From: Nigrospora sphaerica
Taxonomy: Eukaryota; Ascomycota; Sordariomycetes; Amphisphaeriales; Apiosporaceae
Reading direction: 5' to 3'
Length of the DNA: 64,000 nucleotides
Assembly: GCA_018287875.1 (NCBI GenBank)
Contig: JAGVVL010000022.1
Span: forward strand, 682,001-746,000
The translations under genes and the position numbers were made by a program. This document shows, piece after piece, positions 31,146 to 42,800 of the stretch. The notes under the pieces were generated by a model. That model was not told the origin of the DNA. It saw nothing but the letters and a program-made list of their open reading frames with translations, and made no database searches. How positions within the stretch are numbered: position 1 is the stretch's first letter; every line of letters starts with the position of its first letter.

Positions 31146-32469
31146 GTAGGTATAGGCCATTGATAGTGTAAGTAGTGGAGGCCGAATTGGGTGCTGTATC
31201 CGACCCGATGATTTAGGGGAACGTAGCCTGCAATATATTCTATTCGGTTTTAAATATTGGAAGTCATAGCTATTTCCTCTTATTGACCAGTGGTATGTGA
31301 AACGCGGCAGCGGGTTCTGTTCTATGGTGCACTGTGTCTCCGCCTCGTCGAGCGAATCGCATGGTTCAAGGGCGCAGGAGCAGTCGATAGAGGCATTCGT
31401 ATAGGTATTCAGCCTCATAGTATCTTGATCCGTAGCTCAGCAGATGGGGGTAATGGCCGTATGCGTCCCTCCATCATGGTCCGGGTGTCGCTCTGGATAT
31501 TTTTCTACTCGGAAGCATCCGACTGGCCTTGACTATTCGCGCCCAGTGTTCGCTTCATGGCGGATCACATACCCCCGGCAAATGATGTTGTTCCAGAGAC
31601 CGGTTCGTAGTCCTTCCTATCTTGCCGAACTACTCTAGACAACAATAGGTCCCCTTGGAGCGATGGTGAAAGCTGGGCTGGTAGACGGTGCGAGGATGTT
31701 GCGTGCGACCAATAAGCTAGAAGAAGCGACAGTGCTAATACCACGCTAGAGGGCTAGGCCAGCCACCGGTAAGCACTGGATACCACACAGCGACCCGAGA
31801 CGGGAGTTGGTTCGGCCTTGTAGGGAAGACCCGACAAATTGCCGCTAAATCCGAGCGCATCAACCCGCCTGGATGGGCAGCATAGGCCGCTACGTGTGCA
31901 TCTTGGTAGACCAACCACATGCACCTTTATTTCCCGCCGTAACAAACGGACTTCGTGTATTCTTGTCCTCAGAGAAGGTCTCGACAGGCACCTTATTATC
32001 GCCGAAAACCAGGAGAGGCAATGACGTAAAAACGGCACAGTTGTCACATATAAGTTTTAGCTTGGACTTCATGCGAGTAAACAATGTTTCCGTACGCCCT
32101 ACTGCACTTCGCCTCGCCCAAAAGACGACCTGCTCATACGATCTGTCGAGGACATGGGAACGTCTTATCGTACGGTGCCGACTCGAGACCACCGACGCCG
32201 GGCCTCCTGCTGACCAAGAGAAGCACGGTGACCATCCCCCCAGCGATGAGGGCAAAAGAGGGCCGGACCGGAGGCAAACAGGGCTTCTGGTGGGTAATGC
32301 ACAAGATGGGCCCGTCTGTACCTCCTGCAGAAGCCGGAACGCGGCTACGTTACCGAGCCGAAGAACTTCTGGACGCGCCCGAAGGGCAGGCGGTGCAGCA
32401 GCAACCGGCGGAGTCCCTGCATCCATTCAAGTATGGGTCACGCAATGGAAATATTTACAGCACCTCATC
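31146..32469. other. No recognisable gene
   Basis: Long frames on both strands at 31.9-32.5 kb overlap antisense and look compositional (Arg/Ser/Pro-rich). No family is recognised. Confidence 0.45.
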
Positions 32470-34484
32470 TCATTTCCCGCTTGGCCTAGCAATGGACACT
32501 CGAACCACAGACCCCCCCGAAGAAATATACAAATTGCCCTCATCGTCCAGCGAGTGCGATGATTCGTCGTTTACAGCTTCTGCATCAATGATGCAACTGA
32601 AATCGCTGCTGCGAAGCTCTTTTGCCTCGTCTTCCGTAAGCAGCGTCAAGCTAAACGGAAGTCGTCTGCCAGAGCTCGCTTGTTCTTCCGATGCCGACTC
32701 TCTCACGTATTCAACTTGAACCTCGAGACTCCCAGCACTGTACAGTGCAGTTGTAGAGCCAACTCCTACTTTACGGGATAATGGTTTGCCTGGAACCAGT
32801 CCAGCGTTGTCACTGTCGCTTTCGCTAGGAGTAGAAGTTGATAGCCCTTGAAACGAAGATGCATGGAGGTTTCTTGCCAATTGCCCGTCGTTCAAGGACT
32901 GGCTGCCAGGCTTCGGCTGTGTGTCGTTCGAAGAAAGGCAATTGGACGTGTTGCCGCTGCTGATGCTATCTTGCATTCCGATGGGTACCGGAGACTTGAA
33001 TGACACATCTTGTAAGCGCTCCGCGTTTTCCGTACAGTCTTGAGGACGGCTTCCCGATGTGTCTTGGGCTTGTAGCGTAGAAGTAGACATGGATAGCGTA
33101 AGAAGAGTGCTTTCATTCGGATCCGGGTGCTTGGTTTTTATCCGAGTCGAGAGGAGGGTAGCGAGACTGTCTTTGGCAAGGCTGTCTAGCGCCTCGCTGA
33201 ACCTCAACTCCAAGTTCATGGTGGGCGCGTGAGGTAATCGCCATCCCGGATACAACCTTCCATGGCAGCGGGGCGTATGAATCTTTCCGTGCATCAAGAT
33301 GAAAGCATTGCAAAGGAAACAGGCGTCTTTGCTCGAGCAAACCACGCGGGGCGGCAGACGTGATTCCTCGAGCTCGCAATGGAACAAAAGCTGAATTTCG
33401 GCATGGATTTTGGCCTCTTCCAGAGTCTTCCGTGTCTGCTGTGCGAAAAGCTTGCTGGCCTTGGGAACACTGGTATTCAACAAGCTGCAAATACTGCTCA
33501 GAGCAGCTGGATGCTCGTCGGTAGTGCCAAGATGCGAGATTTTGCTTCGGAGGCTCACATGCAGTCGGTCCAACGAAACTCGGGAAAAGTTCTCGGGACG
33601 CAACCGTATTGGCACAGCCTTCATGTGTCGAACCAAAGGTTTTCGCTTTGCCAACTCGTAGAGAAACGAAGCCGATTCTCGGTATCTCGCAACCTTGTTG
33701 ATGATGTTGATCAGGCTTTTTCTTGTGGTCGGGCTCATGAGACGGTTGGGTATACTTTCCAAGACGGCGCTGATGTCCCCAGCCTGTTGTAGGAGACGAA
33801 ACTGTTCCACCAGCACCTCAAGCTGACTTTCTGTTTGGTGTCTGGCACACGAATCTAGCAAGCTCACGACTGCCCCGGCGCCCTTGGTGAATGACATGGC
33901 ATTGGGTGAAACATCACTCAATTGCTGGATCGAGCGGATAGCATCGAGTAGCGCTGCTTTGACCGCTGGCTTGGGGGCGTTTCCGTTACTGGTAGTGAAT
34001 CGTAGCCGGCAGAGTATACGAGGAAAACACATAGAGATGATTGCGGCGAATACCTCATGCTCGATTGGCACCATATCATCTACGGCACGTTAAAACTGGT
34101 CAATTTGCGAGGGAAACAGGAATATTTACCTTCTGGCCATTTACCAAGCGCTGCGAATACTCTCTCGAATCCTCTCTCGAGCGCTTGTAGCATGCCACTT
34201 CCGTCTGCCCACTCAGACCTGTTGACAGCACACAAAACACGCAGACACCCCTTGTCGGGCTCTTCTTTCAAACAGATCGCGGGTATATGGTTACGGTCAT
34301 TCTCCATGCTGGAGAGGAAAGCGAGAACACTCGCCAACTTTCGCTCCTCTTTCAAGGAAAGTGCGTAACCTTCTTGCTGTATGGTCCCATGGCCGGAAGA
34401 GTTAGCTGTGGGCGGGGAAGGAACGTAATGGAGGAGGTTCAGCAGAGCAATGCTCTCAGCGCAAGCGATCGCCGGGACAGTCAT
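32470..34484 (-). CDS. OTT_1508-type nucleic acid deaminase (2 exons)
   Basis: Exons 34130-34484 and 32470-34079 (50-nt intron) give 654 residues. A helical N-terminal half precedes a zinc deaminase signature: HAEIQLLFHCEL supplies zinc ligand H344 and catalytic E346, and SSKDACFLCNAFI supplies C372 and C375. HGRLYPGW follows, as in the fungal OTT_1508 deaminase family (Pfam PF14441), which is predicted to act on nucleic acids but whose substrates are largely unknown. The last 250 residues are Ser/Thr-rich and probably disordered. All zinc and catalytic residues are present, so it may be active. The gene ends near relic sequence and is transcribed alone. Confidence 0.85.
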
Positions 34485-35552
34485 CGGTGCAAACTGGGTT
34501 CCATAGCTTTCTGGGCACAGGTTGACAACTTAATTGCCGTGTAGTTTTGATAAATACTATGTTCTGGTAAGATGCTGGCCATCATTTAGTGGAAGCGGGG
34601 TATGGCTGGTGTAACTTCAGGATAACTTGGATGGTACGTCGCAGGTTGACAGGCGGGCAGCGAGGCACACCATATGCCAAAAATAACAGGGCGAGCGAAT
34701 ACATCTGGAAGTACGGGCCATTTTAGGGAGGTATACTTCGAGATATGGATTTCTTCCATGTTCGGACCTTGGGTATATCAACGTCCGAATTTGGAACTTG
34801 TCATGTTCTTCTAATTTACGGCATGCCATTGGAACCTCTGCGTCTCGACTGAGATTAATAGACAACGAGGGGATGTTAAATATCCGATTTAATTTTTTAT
34901 ACTTGCAGATAATACCTGGCATTGCTCTCGTGGGCTTCTCCCTTGAGCTATGTGGCGTTGAGGTGCGTGCACCCATATACTGCCTCTGCCGCTCGTACAG
35001 GCTGGAGCTCCGGCTCGAACGGCAATTTGCTACCAGCCCCTATGCAGCCTATTGTACAGATGTCGTACGAAGCTAAGGTCGCTATGCCCTCCCTTAGCAA
35101 TATGTGGCTTTTTTATGTCGGTGTCGCTTGTGGTGGCTCCCTGCCACACCACTAACATGCTGTCTGGGTAACTATGTGGCGCAATCCATGATGGCTCGAA
35201 GATTGCCCCGATCACAGTTTCAGCTGCGAATCTATATGTCATGGATCCGTTGATGTTAGGCTTCAACAGGGGTGCTTTGTGATGGGCATGGCTTCATGCA
35301 TTAGAGCATGCTGCGTGCCGCCAATGCAGCTACTATGTGACCAGTAAATCGCATGTCGATCTGGAAAAATCAACACTGGCGTACGCTCTCACCGGCTCTG
35401 CCGTACCTTTATATCCTACATAGCTGACTGTGCGCTGGGGTTTCAACTCATACCTCGCAAGGCTCAATTCAGTGAAGTACTTCGGGCACATACCACAGTC
35501 GCAGAACCTCCCTTCAACGCAATCCTCCACAAAGACAGGGTTACTCTTGATC
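34485..35552. other. Divergent intergenic region
   Basis: Lies between the minus-strand deaminase gene and the plus-strand BTB gene. AT-rich tracts occur near 34880. No gene is recognised. Confidence 0.45.
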
Positions 35553-36646
35553 ATGGCGAAAAAGAAGAAATCAAAGACGGCGGTACGCAACTGGGCACTA
35601 GACAATCAGTCCACCGATCACGAGCCCTTGAATGTCGAGTCCAGGGACACCATAGCCACGGTTGTGGAAACAATGGATGCCGAAACTATATTGTCGTACG
35701 TCCCATACCCCCTGAGATATTGAATTGGAAGATAACGTTCATCGAAAGCCCCTATACGAGCCCGAGCTGTCGGATCTTTTTCCAATCGCAACAGCCGTTC
35801 ACTATCCCCCTCGACCTCGTCCGTACGAGCGCCAAGCTTGATAGACTCTGCAGCGACTGTCATGAGATCCATGCTCATGAAGTCCCAGACGAAGCAGGCC
35901 ATGTACTTGTCCACTACCTCGTTACAGGCACCTACCAAACTCTGCCTGAATGGCATTCGCTCGAAGTTGTGGCACCGTCGACCCAGTTTAGAACCAGCGT
36001 ACATGTCTACGCTGCTGCGCGGGCTTATGGCATCCCAGATTTGGTCGAGCTCTCTAAGTAACGAATCACTCATTGGGCTCAGGTATTGTCTCCACTGAGT
36101 GCCATCTCTTTGGCGGGCGATGCATATGCACTCCTGCCGGAGGATGATTTGTGGTTCTTGGCCTTCATCAAAATACGCATGAAACGCTTCTTCGAAGACC
36201 CAGCTTCCATGGACTATTCGGCCTTCCAGGCGTGTTTCGACAAGAAGACAGCATACTCAAATATGCTGGTCAAAAGTATGACCCTTGTGTGCTCCGAGTA
36301 CGCGGTCGCCTTACAATCTGCCAAACCCCAGGCACTGGCCTGCTCGGAACCATCAACAGAGCCAATCAAGACACCCTCAACCGAGTCGACACAATCGACT
36401 TGGGTCTTGAACCCAGAGTCGTATCTGGCAGCCGCGTCTGAGTGTGGAACAAAACTAGCGGCCGAGAACACTCCCAAGCCCGAGCCCGAGCCAGACTTCA
36501 GCCCCAAACGAAAGGCCTCGCTTGAGCTCGCCGCAGAGACCGGCACGTACATTATACACGGCCTCCATGTCATCCATCTAGGAGGGGAAAATCAAGAAGA
36601 TCAGGGGCCTGGAAATCGCGCCTGTTTAGGACGTAACGGACCTTGA
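35553..36646 (+). CDS. BTB-domain protein (probable 3 exons)
   Basis: Best model: exons 35553-35660, 35717-36057 and 36100-36646 (introns 56 and 42 nt), 331 residues. The first junction is the least certain, since the splice site GTTGTG is weak and a frameshift would also explain the data. The protein starts MAKKKKSKTAVRNW. The core QPFTIPLDLVRTSAKLDRLC and HVLVHYLVTGTYQTLP followed by SVHVYAAARAYGIPDLVEL is the BTB/POZ fold of fungal interaction adaptors. The tail (residues about 240-331) is Glu/Pro/Thr-rich and probably disordered. It is a different BTB subfamily from the gene at 8.4 kb. Role unknown. Confidence 0.65.
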
Positions 36647-38540
36647 ACTGGCGGTTGGGAAGATCGTCCTGGCTGTCAATGTTCGGGCAATCAGAGTCGC
36701 CTTTGCCATGGAACGGCATGATTTATCTGGATGGAGATGAGACCGTTGTCGCGAGAGCGGGACAAGTCCCACGTCGTGTACAGTGCCACCATTCTTTTGA
36801 AAGCTAGTTTCCCTTCCACCTTGGCGTTCAGATAAGGGATTCCCGCTCTTTTACAAGCGAATTCACAGTCAATAGCTTGATGTCGCGTCGCGCCTGGGCC
36901 AACTCTTGAAACGTCGCTGTCCTAGGAGGATAGAACAGGCAGACTCTATGTGTTTGGTGGGCTTTAGTACGCTTCAGGGGCGCTCAATAACATCGGGCTT
37001 TGAACGGCGATTACGTGAAATAAGGAGATCGAAGGCCGGTACCGAAGAATTGTAGCTCATCTGCCGAAAGATACGGGGACTTCATTGTAAAAACCCTTGC
37101 TAAATAAACGCGTGGACCGAGACGTGCCACGTTTTGTCTGAAAGCGCCTGCGCCAAGGACAGGCAAGCCCCCGTCGGGCTGCAGCACACACCAGTACTGT
37201 GCCAACATGTACCCTTCCTGCGAGCAAGACTGGGCATTCTGTGTTCCTTATCGCCTGAGGGTTTCCTTCGCGGGATACCTCTGTTCTGCTTGTTTCCGTG
37301 ACTATCTGACGGCCGAGTGGTGGCTCGTGCCTCGGCTCCCAGCTTCTGCCATGCCTATCTGTTGTTTTGTCTCTAGCAAGGCTTCTGAACGAAGAGACCA
37401 CCGAAAGCTATAATGTCAAAACGTGCTGTGCAGCGATCCACAGGCCGCCCTGCAGTCTCCTGCCAGTACGCACACTGTAGCGTTGTAGCCTTGTATCCAT
37501 CACGCTTCCTATCTTTTTTGATAGTCGGCGGCATCAGGCTGTGATGCGGCAGCCAGCCACATCGCCCATGCGATTCTTTGTGATCCGACTACTCTGGTCC
37601 CATCGTAGTTGCCCGTATACATGGGAAGTGTTTCACGCGCTGCGCCCCTCCCTTTTTCCAGGCTGTACATCTCAATGCACTTCTTGCTTTAGACTACTAT
37701 CCTTCATTGCTAGACCCTTGAGTATTATCCGCCACCTAAAGATCATGACGCAACTACCGTCTTGTCGAAAGTTGGTGGAGGCAGTACCCAGGACGATCTC
37801 TGCCAACCACATCGGAGGAGCCTGTAAAGTGAGGTATGGCGGCAGATAGCTGATTGTATCAAGTCTATGACGTTGCTACTTGATGTAGTTGGTGGTAACA
37901 AAAGGATATGTCTCGGTTTTATAGGGAGAGCTGTGATATGTGGCTTTCACCGTCTCGCTGTCACGTTGCACAGCATCTCCCAACGCAGCCGAGAGATGGT
38001 AGTAGGTTGCGGTGACCATGAAGCGCCCTATATTTCAAGAGCTATCATCAATCATCGCCGATCAACTGGGCTCAGAAGCGACCATGATGACCGAGGCTGG
38101 ATGGGACATGGCTATTTGTGGCTTTGTGATAGTCTACTGCCTCTTGCCAACACATCGATCGGGCATTCATCACGACCTGTGATAGAGAACGAATTACGCC
38201 ATCTAGCTGCAGGAGGCCGGCCATGACGGTAAGGTCTACCACGCCGTACGGCGGGTGCTGTACGCCAACAGATAAGATATGCTTGCAAATGCATGTTCGT
38301 GAAACAGGCCATGCACTGCTCTTTGTTTTTTTTGGTTTTTTTGGTTTTTTTTTTGGTTTTTTTTGGCTTAAAATGCCATGGGCAATGGGTATCTCCAACT
38401 GGTCAAGTTGCATTGAGGGTAGGTATCATGCTGCAAAGCTACTACTTGGGTGTGTATATATGTTGTCGGGTCGACACAATAACGTTCGTTGTCTTTTCGA
38501 GCCATCATCAACCGTTTCAGCTTCTTACTTCAAAAACACT
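36647..38540. other. No recognisable gene
   Basis: Only short frames. A T-rich tract broken by GG pairs (38322-38366) lies about 175 bp upstream of the dynamin start codon and may belong to its promoter. Confidence 0.5.
38322..38366 (+). repeat. Low-complexity T-tract with GG interruptions
   Basis: Runs of 5-10 T separated by GG, ending TTTTGGCTTA. Such pyrimidine tracts are common in fungal promoters. A regulatory role here is inference. Confidence 0.8.
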
Positions 38541-41264
38541 ATGGCCTCCGACCGAGAGACTTCCCAGGGCAACTCCGCCACCCTCACCAAGATCGATAAG
38601 CTCAGGGAATGCTTGGGTACCTCGAGGATCTCATTGCCACAGGTAGGTCCCGCTCGCTGTCGTTTTACGATTTCCAACTAAACCCATGGATAGCTAGTCG
38701 TTGTGGGGGATCAGAGCTCTGGAAAGAGTTCTGTCCTGGAAGGAATCACTGGCTTTGCTTTCCCCAGGGCCGCCGAACTGTGCACAAGATACGCGACACA
38801 GATCACGTGTAAGCGAGATACACGCAGTATCACCACAGTCTCCATCATCGCCAAAGCAGATGCCAGTTCTGAAGAAAAGGAACAATTGCAACGCTTCAAC
38901 TCGGAGTTAACTGAGCTCACAGAGGAAAAGCTTGCTGAAGTTTTCCAACAGGCCAATGACGCGATGGGAATCCGGAGGAATGCTTCTGCTAAAATCACTG
39001 GCCCAGCTTTCAGCGAAAACATCCTCAAAATCCAGATCTCCGGGCCTGAGGTAAGCCTCAACCCCATGGATGCATGATCCCAGCCAATTTTCTGGCGCGT
39101 TCGTCTTCGTTCAATATGGAACGCCCAGTATGACATGTTTTACTCGCTTCATAGAAACTTCCCAGTGCTAAAAGAGCTAATAAGTGGTAGCAAGAGCATT
39201 TCACAGTGATTGATGTGCCGGGGATCTTCCGAACAGAGACCTCTGGTGAGTGATTCCAGCTACATCTCACCACGGAACCTAATGCATGCCAGGTCTCACA
39301 ACGGAGAACGATATCGGGCTTGTGAGGCGTATGGTCAAAACCTTTATGAGAGATGAGCGCACAATGTCAGTCTCGCACTCTACTGATCCAGTATGTATTA
39401 ACTTTTGATCAAGCATTTTGGCCATCATACCAAGCAACGTGGACCCAGCCACCCAGGAGATTCTCAAACTGGCCAAAGAGGTAGACCCTCAAATGAGAAG
39501 GACAATGGCCGTCTTGACGAAACCAGATCTCAACATCGAACGCACAACGCAGCAAATCGCCATCGACCATGTGACGGGTCAGCGGAGCAACCTTACCCTG
39601 GGCTACTACATCGTCAAAAACCGCGGGCCAGACGAGATGGACAAGACCCTCGAGGAAGGGCAACAGGATGAGCGCGAGTTTTTCGCTATGGAACCTTGGT
39701 CGGCTTTGCGCTCAACCGGGAGAGCCGGTATCGATTCTCTGAAGCCTCGAGTACGCGAGTTGCTGGCTGAGCTGATCAAAAGGGAATTTCCAAAATTACG
39801 CCAGGAGGTTCAGGAGGTCCTAATCGACTTAGGAAGGCAACGAGCCAACCTGGGGGAAGCCCGAGACACACCAGCTTTGCAAAGCGAATACTTGTGTGGG
39901 ATCGCCGACAGCTTCCAGGTAATCGCTCGCGATGCTCGCAATGCTCATTACGCCACACAAGAGCTTTTGCTGGAAAGACACAGCCTGCGTCTCATCACCA
40001 GAATTGTGGAAGCGAATGAATTGTTTGCGAAGCAAATGGCACAAAATGGCCACACCAGAGCGTTTGGAACTAAGAGTACGATCCCGCTGGCTCCCCGAAC
40101 CATGAGGATGGGCAGTCCTATCTTTGTGGTGAACGATGACACCTTCCCGCCATTGTCCCCACCCAAGACTGTGAACACAGTCCCTCGCGAGGTTGAAAAG
40201 TTGCTCGCGACTTGCAAAGGCCTCGTCCCAGACAAAGATATATTTGAGCATTACCCGGAGTTTGGTAAGTACTTCGACAATGCTTGGCGCATTGTGTATT
40301 CTCCCGCAGCTACTGGTCCGATCATGGACTACATCCAGTCCGTGTACAACGCTAGCCGAGGACGTGACCTCGGAAATGTAAGTTGTCTTTCAGCCTTTCC
40401 AAAAGAAATCGAATGGGACTGATCACAGGCATGCATTAGTTTGGCAGCTCGTTGCTCTCCACTCTGTTCAGGGAACAGTCAAGAAACTGGACATCGATTA
40501 CGCTCTGTTATGTCAGTCGAGCTATTCTCATCATCCACCACTTCATCAAACAGACACTGGCCTTCATCTGTCCGGAACCTCTCGTTTGGACCGAATTATG
40601 GGACAATCATATCCTGGAAGCTCTACAGAAGTCCTATGACCGTGCTATGGACCATGCCAAGTTTCTTCTCAGGATTGAAAGAAAAGGCAGCCCCTACACT
40701 TTGAATCACTACTTCAACGATAACCTACAGAAAGCTCAGAATGCTCGCTTGATCAACCTGGTGACGAGGGCCGGCGGCAAGTCTACGGTAGGCTTGGATG
40801 ACCGGGAGCCAGGGGCAAAATCCAACATGGAGACGTGGGGCACATTGATTGACGACGAGGAAATATATGAGAAAACCGACGAGGAAATCGATGAGGAAAC
40901 AGAACCCGGGGTCTTTGTGCCATTTTCTCGTTTGAACAGCCTGTCCTCCGCCAAGGCCAACTCCGAGCAGGTGATTGAGTACATGCACGATATACTTGAG
41001 AGCTATTACAAGGTAGCTCGAAAGCGATTTGTTGACGTCGTTTGCCAGCAGGTCGTCGATCATTACCTTTTGTCAGAGGATGAAGGAAGTCCACTGCAAG
41101 TTTTCACGCCGAAGCTGGTTCGAAGATTGAGCGATGAGCAACTTGACCAGATCGCAGGTGAAGACGCTGCGATTCGCGAACACAGAGTCAAGCTGAGTCA
41201 AAGCATTGAAGCTTATGAATTGGGATTGGGGATCCTCAAGGGTTCTGTCCGAAGGGATGCTTGA
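38541..41264 (+). CDS. Dynamin-like (Mx-type) GTPase 1 (6 exons)
   Basis: Exons 38541-38642, 38694-39050, 39191-39245, 39293-39365, 39414-40377 and 40440-41264 join in frame to 791 residues. GTPase motifs are complete: G1 GDQSSGKSS (39-47), G3 DVPG (161-164), G4 TKPD (231-234). The middle and stalk follow (REFFAMEPWSALRS, LRQEVQEVLIDLGRQR), and the C-terminal 100 residues form the GTPase effector domain (YYKVARKRFVDVVCQQVVDH). No PH or transmembrane segment is seen, which fits Mx-like cytosolic dynamins rather than classical endocytic ones. The 140-nt third gap is the least certain intron. A second, clearly diverged dynamin gene lies 6 kb downstream in the same direction. Confidence 0.88.
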
Positions 41265-42117
41265 GAAATTTGTCACGAGGTTTTGCGTACTCAGACCATA
41301 GGGAAATTGAGTCAAGGAATGCGGGTGGATACAGAATAACGTTGGACTTTCCTTTTAGCTCACTTCTTTTCGTCGTTTCAGTGCGGAAAAAATAAGAGTA
41401 CTTGCACGGGGATTGCCATCGCCTTTTTACTTTCAAAGGATCCCGAGGAATGGCCTGTCTGCCAGAAAAAAGGAGCTTGGGTGTTTGACTTTGGCGCGGT
41501 AAAGCTGTTTAAACATAATAATCAATCTATGGCAGCATGGCTCGACACCAAAAGGGATATTGTGTTTGTGGGGGCGGGGGCGGGGGGGGAAGGCATGTGG
41601 GTTGAGATAGTAGCACTGCATCGTCATTTCGTTGCCAGAGCAGTCCCCCAGACCTCCGTCATGTTCTTATTGATACTGTTAGGTGCGTCCACATGCTTGC
41701 GGACCACGTCAACTCACTGACGGAGGCTTGTCCACTGAAGGATATGCCCCCTCCCCTAGCCTAAGGGTCTGTCCTTTCGGACCCAAAAGACGCTGCGGAT
41801 CGTGCCTGAAAGAAAGGCGCACAGCCTGGGCTTAGAAGCCTAGTAGCACCATCACTGATCTCGCAATAGTATTATAGTGGTCCTTAGCGTTACCTGTATC
41901 GCCGTTTTGGGGTCATCTCTTCTAAATGCCTATTATGTTGGACGGCGTCCCGTCCTTGGCGATGTCGTTGGGTTTGTCGTGTCTCAGGTACTTCCGTTGC
42001 ATAGTTGTTCCGTTCTTGCCATGCCAAGGTCTTGGCGCCGGGCTTCGTTGGATTGCAACACAGGCATACCCGTAGAAGCGTAATGACGGATCCGCGTCAG
42101 GGATTCCCCGCTGCGGA

Positions 42118-42141
42118 GCAGTCATACACCTGTATGACTGC
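42118..42141. promoter_or_regulatory. Conserved near-palindrome in repeat D copy 2
   Basis: GCAGTCATACACCTGTATGACTGC, written here as GCAGTCATACAC and CTGTATGACTGC, is a 24-bp palindrome with one central mismatched pair, 106 bp before the relic start codon. Confidence 0.6.
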
Positions 42142-42246
42142 CTTAAGAGGGCTAGTGTCTCGACACCTCCCTCATAGACCTTGTTGCAACAACACCCCTT
42201 CGCTAACGACCTTCTTTCTGAACGACCGTACTTTACAGGCGCGACG

Positions 42247-42800
42247 ATGAATGCAACGTCAGACCCTCCTCATGACACAGGGTAAAACAACACTCTTTTT
42301 TTTGTTAGGCAACTAGAAAGCAGCCGAATAGAAGCAGTTTATAAAGAACATCGACTCCTGCGAAAGTAAGAACGAGAAGTACGCCTTATATGTTAGAAAA
42401 GACAAACCCCAGATGGTAGTGAGTCTGGTGGAAAGACGCGGACGTGAAGTCGATCCCAAGGTATCTAGGCGGTGGAAAGCCTTGATCAATGATAGGTGCG
42501 GGCATAGAACAGAAGTAGAAGCTCAAGGAAGTACAGAAAATGGGTGTGTATTGCCATAGCCTGGTGTTGCAGGAGAAAATCTATGGTTGCGTGTGTGTCT
42601 GTGTCTATAGCTACGAAATGACTGTAAGGCACCCTTTATGTAGGTGGAAGGTCTTGATCAAGGTTCAATGCATGCAGCCCTGGCCCTGGCTTAATGTACA
42701 CAGTCGCGATAAGTTATTCATCAAGAGAAAACTGGTACAGATCGTGTTTACCCACTACCAACCAACGTTTACGAAGTCTAGCCACTACAAGGAATCTAAG
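42247..42800 (+). pseudogene. JmjC-family gene relic
   Basis: The homologue of the start of the intact gene at 50630. ATG 42247 is conserved, but codon 12 is TAA and the frame shifts within the first 30 codons. Recognisable tracts include GCAGTTTATAAAGAAC, GAGAAGTACGCCTTATATGT and, beyond an interruption of roughly 280 bp (about 42410-42695), CTGGTACAGATCG. The rest of the gene, including the JmjC domain, is gone. Confidence 0.75.

Larger units (their letters stand above)
41590..42800 (+). repeat. JmjC-associated repeat D, copy 2
   Basis: Aligns with 50075-50880 through many blocks: ATAGTAGCA.TGCATCG, GGATCGTGCC, ATCGCCGTTTTGGGG, GGCGATGTC, GATCCGCGTCAGG, the palindrome region, CTTCGCTAACGACC and the start of the JmjC frame. 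It lies about 330 bp after the stop codon of dynamin 1. It has an extra 100 bp near 41650-41745 and an insertion inside the gene. Confidence 0.8.

Noticed and set aside
31873..32719. Overlapping long frames on both strands at 31.9-32.7 kb
   Set aside because: Arg/Pro/Ser-rich translations with no motif; the plus-strand frames also run into the antisense of the deaminase gene.
41572..41590. G-rich run as a functional G-quadruplex
   Set aside because: It is a short G/C-interrupted run with no conservation in the partner copy beyond a GGTGGGGGCAGG trace.
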